Assembly (NCBI RefSeq): GCF_000766145.1
Contig: NZ_JNFB01000002.1
Span: 33,774-97,773 of the forward strand
DNA length: 64,000 nucleotides
Direction: 5' to 3'
DNA from: Paenilisteria newyorkensis
GTDB lineage: Bacteria; Bacillota; Bacilli; Lactobacillales; Listeriaceae
Shown here: positions 53,008-61,487 of the stretch, piece by piece
How the letters are laid out: each line of letters begins with the position of its first letter
Position numbering within the stretch: position 1 is the first letter of the stretch
Program-made: the position numbers and the translations under genes
The notes under the pieces: model-generated
Told to the model about the DNA's origin: nothing
What the model saw: only the letters and a program-made list of their open reading frames with translations
Databases searched by the model: none

Positions 53008-54036
53008 ATGAAAGTTTCGATTATTGGAGCAACAGGTTATGGAGGGCTCGAATTACTTCGACTATTGCATCAACATCCGCAAGTTGAGATTGCTTCTTTG
53101 CATAGTTTTTCCGCTCAGACGGATGATATTTCGCGATTTTACCCGCATTTACATACGGTTTACCATCATGAGCTGGCCGAGATTGACGTGGCGAAAATAG
53201 CGGAGGAAAGTGAGGCGGTTTTTCTTGCAACGCCTAGCGGGGTCGCGAAGGAGGCGGCGCAACCGTTTATCGATGCGGGGATGAAGGTTATTGATTTGTC
53301 CGGGGATTTCAGGTTGACGAAGGAGAAATATGAGAAGTGGTATAACAAGGACGCAGCGCCGGTTGCTTACTTGAATCAGGCGGAATACGGGTTGGCGGAA
53401 TGGCGGGAGAACGTGGACACGACGTTTATTTCGAATCCTGGTTGTTATGCGACGGCAACTTTGCTTGGTTTAGCGCCACTTGTGATGCATGGCAAGGTCG
53501 AGGCGGATTCTATTATTGTGGATGCGAAATCGGGCATTTCTGGGGCGGGTAAGACGCCGAGCGCGAATACGCATTTTCCGGAGACGAACGAGAACATGAC
53601 GCTGTATCGGATGAACCAGCATCAGCATATTCCAGAGATTATTCGGCAGTTGCGCGTGTGGGACGCGGGCATTGATGCGATTACGTTTTCGACATCGCTT
53701 ATTCCGGTGACGCGAGGCATTTTTGCAACGATTTATGTGAAGGCAAAAGGCGAGACTTCGACGGAGGAACTGCTTGCGCTTTACCGAGAAAGCTACGATG
53801 GAAAGCCATTTGTTCGTATTCAGGATAAGGATGTTTATCCGACGCTCAAACAAGTGACGGCTTCGAACTTTTGCGATATTGGGCTTTGTTATAATGAAAG
53901 AACGAATATGATTACGATTGTTGTAGTGATTGATAATTTGGTCAAAGGGGCCGCGGGACAAGCGATTCAGAATTTGAATTTGATGGCCGGATTTGAGGAG
54001 ACGGCTGGGCTTGATTTTATACCGGTTTATCCTTGA
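53008..54036 (+). CDS. argC: N-acetyl-gamma-glutamyl-phosphate reductase
   Basis: The third step of arginine synthesis, an NADPH-dependent reductase. The 342 residues have the Rossmann start VSIIGATGYGGLELLRLL, LATPSGVAKEAA and the active-site cysteine in FISNPGCYATATLLGLAPL. The histidine region is THFPETNENMTLYRMNQHQHIPEI. AGAAGGGTGGG precedes ATG 53008. It is the first gene of argCJBDF, an order shared with L. monocytogenes. Confidence 0.96.
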   Translation: MKVSIIGATGYGGLELLRLLHQHPQVEIASLHSFSAQTDDISRFYPHLHTVYHHELAEIDVAKIAEESEAVFLATPSGVAKEAAQPFIDAGMKVIDLSGDFRLTKEKYEKWYNKDAAPVAYLNQAEYGLAEWRENVDTTFISNPGCYATATLLGLAPLVMHGKVEADSIIVDAKSGISGAGKTPSANTHFPETNENMTLYRMNQHQHIPEIIRQLRVWDAGIDAITFSTSLIPVTRGIFATIYVKAKGETSTEELLALYRESYDGKPFVRIQDKDVYPTLKQVTASNFCDIGLCYNERTNMITIVVVIDNLVKGAAGQAIQNLNLMAGFEETAGLDFIPVYP

Positions 54037-54051
54037 TTAGGGGGAAATACG

Positions 54052-55278
54052 ATGGAGAAGGTATTGGAAAAAGAGGATTGGATAACGGTTGAAAATGGCA
54101 CGATTGCGACGCCGCTCGGTTTTTTCGCGGATGGGAAGCATTGTGGTTTAAAGCGTAAAAAGAAGGATATCGGGATTATTTTTTCGGAAAAGCCAGCGGA
54201 GGCAGCAGCGGTTTACACGATGAATCAGATGCAGGCGGCGCCGATTTTTATAACAAAGGATAGCTTGGCGGCGAATCAGACGTTGCAGGCGATTGTGGTC
54301 AATAGTGGTGTGGCGAATGCGTGCACTGGGAAGCGCGGCTTGGAAGATGGCTTTGCAATGCGGGCGCTGGCGGCGAAACATTTAGGCATCGCGGATACGG
54401 ATGTGGCGGTTGCGTCAACAGGCGTGATTGGCGACTACTTACCAATGGAAAAAGTGGAGGCAGGCATTGCGTCATTGGATGCGAAGTCGGGTGTGAGCGC
54501 TGATTTTCACGAAGCTATTTTAACGACGGATACGGTACAAAAAGAGCTTACATTGCAAGCAAAAATTGGCGGTAAAACGATTACGATTTCAGGTGTAGCA
54601 AAGGGATCAGGGATGATTCATCCGAATATGGCGACGATGCTCTCATTCATTACGACAGACGCAGCGGTACCAGCTAAACTATTGCAAAAATTGCTAAAAC
54701 AAAAAGTAGATCAAACGTTCAATCAAATAACGGTGGACGGGGACACATCAACGAATGATATGGTTGTCGTGATGGCTAACGGCTGCGCGGGAAATACCGC
54801 TTTTTCAGAAGGTACACCAGAGTTTGCGACATTTACCAAAATGTTTTACGCGGTGTGCCAACATTTAGCGAAAAGCATTGCGAGAGACGGCGAAGGAGCG
54901 ACGAAACTCATTGAAGCCCAAGTGAAAGGCGCAACATCAAAAGAAGACGCGAGGATGATCGCGAAACAAATTGTATCGTCAAGCCTTGTGAAAACAGCGA
55001 TGTTCGGCGAGGATGCGAATTGGGGCCGAATAATTTGCGCGATTGGCTACAGTGGCGGGCGTTTTTCACCAGATAATATCACGATTCGAATTGGTGAGAC
55101 TGTGATTTTAGAAAAAAGTGAGACGGCAGCGTACAATCCGGATGTACTGGCTGATTATTTGCAAAAAGAAAATATCCTAATCGAGGTGAATCTGCATAGT
55201 GGCTTGGAAGCAGGAACCGCTTGGGGATGCGATTTAAGCTATGATTATGTCAAAATAAATGCGTGTTATCGGACGTGA
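54052..55278 (+). CDS. argJ: bifunctional ornithine acetyltransferase/N-acetylglutamate synthase
   Basis: A 408-residue enzyme that recycles the acetyl group from acetylornithine to glutamate. It is made as a precursor that self-cleaves before a threonine. The cleavage site lies in [23 protein letters not shown] (A/T bond). Also seen are [14 protein letters not shown] near the N-terminus and the C-terminal [16 protein letters not shown]. Whether it is mono- or bifunctional is not certain from sequence; an operon without argA favours bifunctional. It starts 15 nt after argC. Confidence 0.95.
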   Translation: MEKVLEKEDWITVENGTIATPLGFFADGKHCGLKRKKKDIGIIFSEKPAEAAAVYTMNQMQAAPIFITKDSLAANQTLQAIVVNSGVANACTGKRGLEDGFAMRALAAKHLGIADTDVAVASTGVIGDYLPMEKVEAGIASLDAKSGVSADFHEAILTTDTVQKELTLQAKIGGKTITISGVAKGSGMIHPNMATMLSFITTDAAVPAKLLQKLLKQKVDQTFNQITVDGDTSTNDMVVVMANGCAGNTAFSEGTPEFATFTKMFYAVCQHLAKSIARDGEGATKLIEAQVKGATSKEDARMIAKQIVSSSLVKTAMFGEDANWGRIICAIGYSGGRFSPDNITIRIGETVILEKSETAAYNPDVLADYLQKENILIEVNLHSGLEAGTAWGCDLSYDYVKINACYRT

Positions 55279-55294
55279 AAAAGGGGTGAATGAG

Positions 55295-56047
55295 ATGAGT
55301 GGAATTATTGTGGTGAAAATAGGTGGCGTCGCGGGAAGTCATCTCCATGAAAATTTTTTCAAGCAAATCAAAACGTGGCAGGCGGATGGCAAACAGGTTG
55401 TCTTGGTTCACGGTGGTGGCGTTCAGATTAGCAAAATGATGGAGGCGCTGCAGATTCCAGTTGAAACGAAGGCGGGGTTGCGTATCACGACGAAAGAAAC
55501 GTTAGCGGTGACGAAAATGGTCTTGATTGGGCAGGTGCAACCGGAAATCGTCACAGCGCTTGAACAGCAGGATATCTCGGCGGTTGGCTTACATGCGGGT
55601 GACGCGGGCTTGATGCAAGCGGAACAATTAACGGACGGCGAGCTGGGATTTGTTGGCGAAATTACGCATGTGAAGACGGACTTGATTGAGAGTTTAATTG
55701 CGCAACAAATCGTGCCAGTGATTGCGCCTCTTGGCTTGGCGATGTCGACGCAATGGCTGAATGTGAATGCTGATTTGGCGGCGTGTGCGGTGGCGGCAGC
55801 TCTTCAAGCGGAGGAATTGATTTTGCTGACAGATGTGGCCGGGGTTCTTAATGCGGGCGAGGTGGTGTCGCATATTGATACGGCCGAATTGGACGATTTA
55901 TTCGCGACAGAAATCATCACAGGTGGTATGATTCCCAAACTCAAAAGTGCGAAAAACGCAGTCACGCAAGGCGTTGGACAAGTCATTATTACGAATGAAA
56001 TGACGGCTAAAGGAACGATAATAAGCGAAGGGGTGAAGATAGGATGA
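55295..56047 (+). CDS. argB: acetylglutamate kinase
   Basis: A 250-residue amino-acid-kinase-fold enzyme that phosphorylates N-acetylglutamate. The N-terminal [12 protein letters not shown] and the [14 protein letters not shown] loop form the ATP and substrate site; [15 protein letters not shown] and [13 protein letters not shown] follow, and [14 protein letters not shown] lies near the end. The N-terminal helix of the arginine-sensitive form is missing, so feedback inhibition is less likely. ATG 55295 follows AAGGGGTGA; the open frame upstream overlaps argJ. It overlaps argD by ATGA. Confidence 0.95.
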   Translation: MSGIIVVKIGGVAGSHLHENFFKQIKTWQADGKQVVLVHGGGVQISKMMEALQIPVETKAGLRITTKETLAVTKMVLIGQVQPEIVTALEQQDISAVGLHAGDAGLMQAEQLTDGELGFVGEITHVKTDLIESLIAQQIVPVIAPLGLAMSTQWLNVNADLAACAVAAALQAEELILLTDVAGVLNAGEVVSHIDTAELDDLFATEIITGGMIPKLKSAKNAVTQGVGQVIITNEMTAKGTIISEGVKIG

Positions 56048-57192
56048 GTGATTTATTTCCAACATACGCCAAATTCCCAATCGAGATCGTGGAAGGGAAA
56101 GGAACGGTTGTGAAGGATGCTAACGGGAAGGAATATCTGGATTTCACCTCGGGTATCGCGGTTTGCAACTTGGGGCATTGCCATGAAACGGTTCTAGCCG
56201 CTGTGCAAAAACAACTTGGTCAAATTTGGCACACGTCGAATCTTTTTGAAAGTAGTATTCAAGAGCAAGTCGCGACAAAATTAACAGCGGACGCGGATCG
56301 TGTGGTATTTTTCTGCAATAGTGGGGCTGAAGCAAATGAGGCTGCTCTGAAACTCGCGAAAAAACATACGGGTTGTGATGAGATTATCACGTTTCAGCAG
56401 TCGTTTCACGGCCGAACAATTGCGACGATGACGGCGACGGGACAAGGAAAAATTCACGACGGTTTCGGCGCACTGCTTCCAGGTTTTACATACTTACCGT
56501 ACAATGATTTGGCAGCTTTAGAAAACACGATTTCGGCAAAAACAGCGGCTGTGATGTTGGAAGTTATTCAAGGTGAAGGTGGCGTACTACCAGCAACGAC
56601 GGCGTTCTTAGTTGGTGCCTCCGAGCTATGTCAAAGACACGGCGCGCTACTCATTATCGATGAGGTTCAAACTGGAATCGGGCGCACTGGAAAACGTTTC
56701 GCTTTTGAGCATGCAGGAATCGAACCAGATATTTTCACATTAGCAAAAGGGCTTGGAAACGGCTTGCCAGTTGGAGCGATGGTTGGTAAATCTGAGCTTG
56801 CCGCAACATTTGGACCTGGCGTTCACGGCTCGACTTTTGGCGGGAATAAAATTGTGATGGCAGCAGCAGACGCGGTTATGGATATCGTTTTTGATGAAGT
56901 ATTTCTCGCAGATGTGGCTGAAAAAGGCGCCTATTTCCAACAACTGCTTACCGAAAAAGTAGCGGCAAATGTCGTGGAAATTCGTGGAGAAGGCTTGATG
57001 CTTGGAATCGCGTTAGAATTTGGAGCGGGAGATGTTGTCAAAGCGTTGCAAGAGCTAGGATTACTTACGTTGACAGCTGGGCCGAACGTATTGCGAATTT
57101 TACCACCATTAACGGTGACAAAAGAAGAACTGGAACGCGCGGCGAATTTGATCGAATCAGTGTTGATAAAACAGGAAGTAGGGATGAAATAA
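56044..57192 (+). CDS. argD: acetylornithine aminotransferase
   Basis: A class III PLP aminotransferase of 382 residues that converts acetylglutamate semialdehyde to acetylornithine. Motifs are [35 protein letters not shown], the cofactor-binding [16 protein letters not shown] and the PLP lysine in [30 protein letters not shown] is the phosphate loop. It starts in the argB stop (ATGA) and its own stop overlaps argF by one base, so translation is coupled. Confidence 0.95.
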   Translation: MSDLFPTYAKFPIEIVEGKGTVVKDANGKEYLDFTSGIAVCNLGHCHETVLAAVQKQLGQIWHTSNLFESSIQEQVATKLTADADRVVFFCNSGAEANEAALKLAKKHTGCDEIITFQQSFHGRTIATMTATGQGKIHDGFGALLPGFTYLPYNDLAALENTISAKTAAVMLEVIQGEGGVLPATTAFLVGASELCQRHGALLIIDEVQTGIGRTGKRFAFEHAGIEPDIFTLAKGLGNGLPVGAMVGKSELAATFGPGVHGSTFGGNKIVMAAADAVMDIVFDEVFLADVAEKGAYFQQLLTEKVAANVVEIRGEGLMLGIALEFGAGDVVKALQELGLLTLTAGPNVLRILPPLTVTKEELERAANLIESVLIKQEVGMK

Positions 57193-58130
57193 TGACGTAT
57201 TATAAAGAAACGACTAAAGGGAAAGATATGCTGAGTTTACTGGAATGGAGCAATGAGGAAATCGCGGAATTAGTGCAGTTGGCGCTTGCGATTAAGACGA
57301 ATCCGGCGCATTATAGCCATACGTTAAGCGGACAGATTTTAGGGATGATTTTCGATAAACCGTCGACGCGGACGCGTATTTCTTTTGAAGCAGGAATTTT
57401 GCAATTAGGTGGGCAGGCGATTGTGATGTCTTCCAAAGAGCTACAAATTGGGCGTGGCGAGCCGATTAAGGATACCGCGCACGTTTTGAGTGAGTATATA
57501 AATGCCGTGATGATTCGGACGTTCAGCCATGAAGGCGTGGAGGAGCTTGCGGAACATGCGTCGATTCCGATTATTAATGGCTTGACGGATCTGCATCACC
57601 CGTGCCAAGCGCTGGCGGATTTGTTGACGATTTTTGAAGTGAAAAACACGTTTGAAGGCGTGAAACTCGCGTATATCGGTGATGGAAACAATGTGTGCCA
57701 TTCGCTGTTACTTGCGGCCGCAATGGTTGGATTAGATATCTCGTGCGCGATGCCAGTTGGATATGAGCCGGACGAAACGGTGTTGCACCAAGCTTTGCAA
57801 ATCGCGGCTAAAACCGGTGCGACAATCGAGATCACGACGGATCCTGTTCTTGCGGTTTCTGACGCGGATTTTGTGTATACAGATGTGTGGACGAGCATGG
57901 GGCAAGAAGAGGAGAATGCGAAACGTTTTGCTGATTTTGAAGGATACGCGGTGACGGGCGAGTTAGTGGCGCATGCCAAATCAGACTATCACTTCTTGCA
58001 CTGTTTACCAGCACATCGCGAGGAAGAGGTCGCGACAGCTGTTATCGATGGCAAACAATCGCTCGTATACCAACAAGCTGGAAACAGGCTCCACGCACAG
58101 AAAGCCTTGCTAGTGATGATTTTAGGCTGA
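57192..58130 (+). CDS. argF: ornithine carbamoyltransferase
   Basis: A 312-residue enzyme that makes citrulline from ornithine and carbamoyl phosphate. The carbamoyl-phosphate motif is [13 protein letters not shown]. The ornithine and catalytic motifs are [14 protein letters not shown] and [13 protein letters not shown], with the [13 protein letters not shown] segment between them. Position at the end of argCJBDF indicates the biosynthetic form rather than the arginine-deiminase form. argG, argH and carAB are not in this window. A terminator follows. Confidence 0.95.
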   Translation: MTYYKETTKGKDMLSLLEWSNEEIAELVQLALAIKTNPAHYSHTLSGQILGMIFDKPSTRTRISFEAGILQLGGQAIVMSSKELQIGRGEPIKDTAHVLSEYINAVMIRTFSHEGVEELAEHASIPIINGLTDLHHPCQALADLLTIFEVKNTFEGVKLAYIGDGNNVCHSLLLAAAMVGLDISCAMPVGYEPDETVLHQALQIAAKTGATIEITTDPVLAVSDADFVYTDVWTSMGQEEENAKRFADFEGYAVTGELVAHAKSDYHFLHCLPAHREEEVATAVIDGKQSLVYQQAGNRLHAQKALLVMILG

Positions 58131-58138
58131 AAATTGGG

Positions 58139-58178
58139 AATCCAATGCATGATTCATTCATGTGCATTGGATTTTGTA
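58139..58178 (+). terminator. terminator after argF
   Basis: AATCCAATGCA pairs with TGCATTGGATT across 12 nt; the T tract is short (TTTTG). Confidence 0.75.
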
Positions 58179-58184
58179 TTATAT

Positions 58185-58213
58185 TTGACAGTGCTTACAT
58201 AGAAAGGTAAAAT
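58185..58213 (+). promoter_or_regulatory. sigma-A promoter of the 65-residue orphan gene
   Basis: TTGACA (58185-58190), a 17-nt spacer and TAAAAT (58208-58213). Confidence 0.75.
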
Positions 58214-58291
58214 GGAAATGCATGGGAATGTTGTTATATCTCATAATTTTTTAGAATGTTATAAAAATAACGGAAGGGAGGAATTGCTAAA

Positions 58292-58489
58292 ATGGAGCGT
58301 GTTGTAGCAGTTTTCAAACGCTTCCAAATACACACGAACTATTCTACTATTCTGAATGAAATTGGAAGTATCAGACTCAAAGTACAAGATGACAAGATAC
58401 CTAGATTTATTCATACGATAAACACGGAAACAGACTGTCGGGCAGCGCTTAGCCCATCCGCAGAGTATGTGGAGATAAGCAAGATATAA
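58292..58489 (+). CDS. 65-residue orphan protein
   Basis: A small soluble protein with its own promoter, a strong ribosome site (AAGGGAGG, about 9 nt before the ATG) and its own terminator, which argue that the frame is real. The protein is mixed alpha/beta in look (RVVAVFKRFQIHTNYSTIL, then GSIRLKVQDDKIP) with one cysteine and no signal peptide or membrane helix. No family is recognised. It could also be the start of a longer gene truncated in the past. Confidence 0.6.
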   Translation: MERVVAVFKRFQIHTNYSTILNEIGSIRLKVQDDKIPRFIHTINTETDCRAALSPSAEYVEISKI

Positions 58490-58494
58490 GAAGA

Positions 58495-58541
58495 TAATCT
58501 CGGGAAATGCTAGATAATGCTAGCGATACCGAGATTATTTT
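58495..58541 (+). terminator. terminator after the orphan gene
   Basis: AATCTCGG pairs with CCGAGATT, with an inner ATGCTAG/GCTAGCGAT stem, and ends in T6. Confidence 0.85.
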
Positions 58542-58554
58542 TTATGCCAGATTA

Positions 58555-58583
58555 TTGTCACATAGATGTAACGATTCTATGTT
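58555..58583 (+). promoter_or_regulatory. promoter with overlapping inverted repeat (secreted-protein gene)
   Basis: TTGTCA (58555-58560), a 17-nt spacer and TATGTT (58578-58583). A perfect 7-bp inverted repeat ACATAGA / TCTATGT (58560-58566, 58576-58582) spans the spacer and -10, a usual place for a repressor or activator site. Confidence 0.5.
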
Positions 58584-58648
58584 ACGCTTTTAAAGTAGTT
58601 AGGAGTGCCATTCCTTCTACAAAAAAATAAAGAAAGTAGGAGATTTTT

Positions 58649-59071
58649 ATGCACATGAAAAAAAGAATTGTTGGACTCTCCGTTGCTGTTTTTTTTGGAC
58701 TTTCTTCGGTTATTGGTGTCAGTTTGGTGAATACGGGACATGTAAGTTTGGATAAAAGCCTAGGCGTAATTGGAGCGGAAGCAGCAGGCATAGGTGGAAA
58801 CACAAAAATAAATGGAGTTAACTATAAATGGGTGGAAACATCATGGAGTAAGAATAGAGGGTTAACGTTTAATCCTGGTAATCATGTTTATCAATTTTCG
58901 CCAAATCCTCATAATGATCCGTGGTACAATAAAAATCAAAAGAAATTCTATGATTCAGCCGTAGATCAAATTACAAAACAAGGGAATGCTGGTAAATGGG
59001 ATCAAAAATCATGGCCAAGCTCGATAAAAGTTACGATGAATGGTATTGACTATACATTAGCGCCGAGATGA
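58649..59071 (+). CDS. secreted 140-residue protein of unknown family
   Basis: The N-terminus MHMKKR plus the hydrophobic stretch IVGLSVAVFFGLSSVIGVSLV is a signal peptide. A further segment reaches IGAEAAG near residue 47, where A-E-A is a plausible signal-peptidase site; alternatively this part is a propeptide. The mature part (about 94 residues) is rich in Asn, Trp, Lys and Tyr, lacks cysteine and ends in MNGIDYTLAPR. GGAG lies 8 nt before ATG 58649, and the gene has its own promoter and terminator. A bacteriocin, inhibitor or wall-associated protein are all possible. I do not recognise the family. Confidence 0.7.
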   Translation: MHMKKRIVGLSVAVFFGLSSVIGVSLVNTGHVSLDKSLGVIGAEAAGIGGNTKINGVNYKWVETSWSKNRGLTFNPGNHVYQFSPNPHNDPWYNKNQKKFYDSAVDQITKQGNAGKWDQKSWPSSIKVTMNGIDYTLAPR

Positions 59072-59080
59072 CTTAAATAG

Positions 59081-59132
59081 GAGGCTTGAGTGTTCGTCTT
59101 TTACATAGGCGCTACATTCAGGCTTCTTTTTT
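59081..59132 (+). terminator. terminator after the secreted-protein gene
   Basis: GAGGCTTGAGTG pairs, with G-U wobbles, to CATTCAGGCTTC, then T6. Confidence 0.75.
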
Positions 59133-59211
59133 AGAGAAAGTAATTCCCGAAACGCTCCAACTATGATAGGATTAGCAGTGTAGAGAATTCAACTATTTGG
59201 AGTGATATGAA

Positions 59212-59640
59212 ATGGAAATTAAAGTGAAATACGCGGCGGATCAAGATGCTAGATTAAATAAAATCGAGCAAGGTGATTGGATTGATTTACATGCAAACGA
59301 AGAAGTCCACCTAGCTGCTGGTGACTACAAATTAATCGAACTTGGCGTCGCGATGGAGCTGCCAAAAGGGTATGAAGCCCATGTCGTGCCTCGTTCTAGT
59401 ACATATAAACATTTTGGGATTATCCAATCGAATAGCATGGGAGTTATCGATGAGAGCTATTGCGGCGAAAATGATTTCTGGAAATTCCCAGCGATTGCCA
59501 TGCGCGATACCGTTATCGAAAAAGGGGATCGAATCTGCCAGTTCAGAATTATGGCGAAGATGCCAGAGGTTAAAATTACAGAGGTTACAACGCTTGGTAA
59601 TACCGATCGTGGCGGTTTTGGTTCCACGGGGAAAAAATAA
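59212..59640 (+). CDS. dut: dUTP diphosphatase
   Basis: A 142-residue trimeric dUTPase that keeps uracil out of DNA and makes dUMP. The five family motifs are visible: I near the start, [29 protein letters not shown] (uracil pocket), [11 protein letters not shown] and [11 protein letters not shown] (the arginine/phenylalanine tail that closes the active site). GGAGTG precedes the ATG. The type is common in Listeria chromosomes and in their phages, so a phage origin is possible. The next gene starts 5 nt after the stop. Confidence 0.92.
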   Translation: MEIKVKYAADQDARLNKIEQGDWIDLHANEEVHLAAGDYKLIELGVAMELPKGYEAHVVPRSSTYKHFGIIQSNSMGVIDESYCGENDFWKFPAIAMRDTVIEKGDRICQFRIMAKMPEVKITEVTTLGNTDRGGFGSTGKK

Positions 59641-59645
59641 ACGAG

Positions 59646-59969
59646 ATGGATATTAGCTATTTTTGCTTACAGGATAATGGCAATCTCGAACTGGAAGTGT
59701 TCAAAAGTATACACAATGACGCGTTCAGAAATACGCATCTCGTTTTTGCAGGGGAAGAGCTTCAAACACATGTGCATGTGATGTCAGAATCGGAACTACC
59801 ATTTATCCAAAATAAGTTAGTACACGCGGAACTTACAGAAAATGGTCAAAAAGTTTTGCCTATCATTATTGTTAATGGTATGATTGTGAGACGTGGTGGA
59901 TTGTTCAGTCCAGATGAATTGTCTGAACTTCTAGCCATTGGAATAGATATCCAGATAGAGGAATCTTAA
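59646..59969 (+). CDS. ArsD-like protein without the cysteine pairs
   Basis: A 107-residue soluble protein. The middle and end (LPFIQNKLVHAELTENGQKVLPIIIVNGMIVRRGGLFSPDELSELLAIGI) follow the pattern of ArsD arsenic metallochaperones: NPLVxxLLxxxGxxxLPxxxVxGxxxxxGxYPxxxEL. The N-terminal ArsD vicinal cysteines that bind As(III) are missing; only C7 is present. It therefore probably keeps the thioredoxin-like fold without the metalloid function. It is cotranscribed with dut. The family call is tentative. Confidence 0.5.
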   Translation: MDISYFCLQDNGNLELEVFKSIHNDAFRNTHLVFAGEELQTHVHVMSESELPFIQNKLVHAELTENGQKVLPIIIVNGMIVRRGGLFSPDELSELLAIGIDIQIEES

Positions 59970-60026
59970 AGCACGGAAAAATTTTGCGGAATCTAGGGCT
60001 ATCTAGTGACGGTGGAAAGAATCATA

Positions 60027-60035
60027 TGGTACAAT
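60027..60035 (+). promoter_or_regulatory. extended -10 promoter of the HNR-repeat gene
   Basis: TGGTACAAT (TG-n-TACAAT) lies 40 nt before the TTG start; the -35 (GTGACG) is weak. Confidence 0.45.
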
Positions 60036-60074
60036 AATCCTTGTGAATACTTTAATAGCGAAAGGTTGATTAAA

Positions 60075-60416
60075 TTGGCGGCAAAACGATATACGGATGA
60101 ATATTTAATAGATGAAGTAAAACGCATTACAAAAGTACTTGGCAGGCCACCAATAGGCGCTGCATCAGAGTTTCCAGGTGTTGGGGCGGCAACGAAGAGT
60201 TTTGGCTCATGGGAACAATTTTTGAACGCGGCAGATTTGTCGCTAACAGCTCCGGAAGGGGAAGGCAAAGAGATTAAGGAACGCTATATTAAAGAAGCAA
60301 ACGAAATTATCCGAATTCTAGGCAGAGCGCCGAAAATGACGGACTTTGACGACTATCGCGTGGTCAAGTATTACTTCGGTAGCTGGCAGGAATTTAAGGA
60401 TTGTTGGAATAAATAA
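60075..60416 (+). CDS. homing-endonuclease-associated-repeat (HNR) protein
   Basis: A 113-residue protein made of two copies of a roughly 45-residue helical repeat. The first is YTDEYLIDEVKRITKVLGRPP, ending KSFGSWEQFLNAADL. The second is YIKEANEIIRILGRAPKMTDFDDYRVVKYYFGSWQEF. This L-G-r-x-P and F-G-S-W pattern is the DNA-binding repeat found beside HNH or LAGLIDADG nucleases. No nuclease domain is encoded here. TTG 60075 is preferred because AAAGG lies 9 nt upstream and the promoter is placed for it; the earlier GTG at 60006 overlaps the promoter. Confidence 0.75.
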   Translation: MAAKRYTDEYLIDEVKRITKVLGRPPIGAASEFPGVGAATKSFGSWEQFLNAADLSLTAPEGEGKEIKERYIKEANEIIRILGRAPKMTDFDDYRVVKYYFGSWQEFKDCWNK

Positions 60417-60424
60417 GGATATGT

Positions 60425-60458
60425 GCTCCGTTCTAGAAAACTTGGAACGGGGCTTTTT
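60425..60458 (+). terminator. terminator after the HNR gene
   Basis: GCTCCGTTC pairs with GAACGGGGC, then T5. Confidence 0.85.
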
Positions 60459-60465
60459 CATGACA

Positions 60466-60513
60466 AAAAAAGCTTATTCGCACACGCCTGATTTGGCAGT
60501 ACGAACAAGCTTT
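60466..60513 (-). terminator. terminator of the NAD kinase gene
   Basis: AAAGCTTATTCG pairs with CGAACAAGCTTT; the A-rich left side gives a T tract on the minus strand. Confidence 0.75.
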
Positions 60514-60524
60514 AATTCGGATTT

Positions 60525-61325
60525 TTACAAGAAATTACGCTTCACTTTATCCCAGAATGAATTATTATGCAGTTTGATAATATTCACAAAGCGGTCGCCA
60601 ACTTCAAGCTTAATCTCATCAACGTGTTGGATGCTAAGCGCTTCGGAATCCATCCCCATAATCGGGAAGTCGTTTACGCCGTTCGCACGCATATCTAAAC
60701 GCAATTTACGTTTTGGGCTCAAAATGAACGAAGAGCCAAGCGTCCGGAAACGGTTATTATTAATCGAAGCTAGTTCACTCACTTGCATTGAAGGTAGTAA
60801 TGGATCCACAATCGAGCCGTTAATCGACTTATTGTAAGCTGTACTTCCTGTTGGCGTCGAAATAACCATGCCATCACCGCGGAACGTTTCAAATAGGCTG
60901 TCATTAATATACACATCGATTTGCAGCGTACGAATAATCGATGAACGAATATTGAACTCGTTTAGTACGTAAAAAGCCTTCGAATTGTTGACCGTACCGT
61001 AAATCGTTGGGTAACGGCGAACAAGCCAGCGATCTTCTGCCGCGGCCTTAATAATTTCATCGATTTGGTGTACGTGAAAATCGCAATATTGTCCAAGTTG
61101 TTCCGTCAAGGCGATGCCCGCATATAAACAATCGGAGCGGAAACCAGTTTCGCGCACGGATTTCAAGAAAGCGCCGTCTCCACCAATACTAATAATCGCT
61201 GTTGCAGCTTCGAAATTATCGGTTACTTCAAAACCGTATTCTTCCGTTACTTTTTTTAGTTCATCGGCATGTTTTTGTAATTCTTCTGTTTTGCGATAGG
61301 AAAAGTAAAAAATTGTCTCAGCCAT
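60525..61325 (-). CDS. ppnK: NAD kinase
   Basis: A 266-residue enzyme that phosphorylates NAD to NADP. The GGDG motif is IISIGGDGAFLKSV; LNEFNIRSSIIRTLQIDVYIND and FRGDGMVISTPTGSTAYNKSINGSIVDP are the NAD-binding and catalytic signatures. ATG 61325 follows GGAGG on the minus strand; the open frame starting at 61364 has no ribosome site. Listeria carries two NAD kinases, and position before sppA matches the second (lmo1586-like). Confidence 0.93.
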   Translation of the reverse strand: MAETIFYFSYRKTEELQKHADELKKVTEEYGFEVTDNFEAATAIISIGGDGAFLKSVRETGFRSDCLYAGIALTEQLGQYCDFHVHQIDEIIKAAAEDRWLVRRYPTIYGTVNNSKAFYVLNEFNIRSSIIRTLQIDVYINDSLFETFRGDGMVISTPTGSTAYNKSINGSIVDPLLPSMQVSELASINNNRFRTLGSSFILSPKRKLRLDMRANGVNDFPIMGMDSEALSIQHVDEIKLEVGDRFVNIIKLHNNSFWDKVKRNFL

Positions 61326-61487
61326 ACTAAAACCTCCAGAGTTCTTAATTAATTCAATCTCCACCCCATTATAACACGAATGCTCACTACTAATCTTGTA
61401 AAAAATAAGAATTTTTCAAGTTTCGCTGTAAAAAGTAGCTGTTTTCCGTTATGATAGTTCTATGGTAATAAAAAAGGGGGAAATAAT

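Noticed and set aside
58185..60458. The 58-60 kb gene cluster as a phage remnant or defence island
   Set aside because: Only dut is phage-like; no integrase, structural or known defence gene is present, so the cluster is reported as separate small genes.
60346..60837. 163-residue plus-strand frame across the terminators and the ppnK end
   Set aside because: It crosses two terminators and lies opposite the certain NAD kinase gene.
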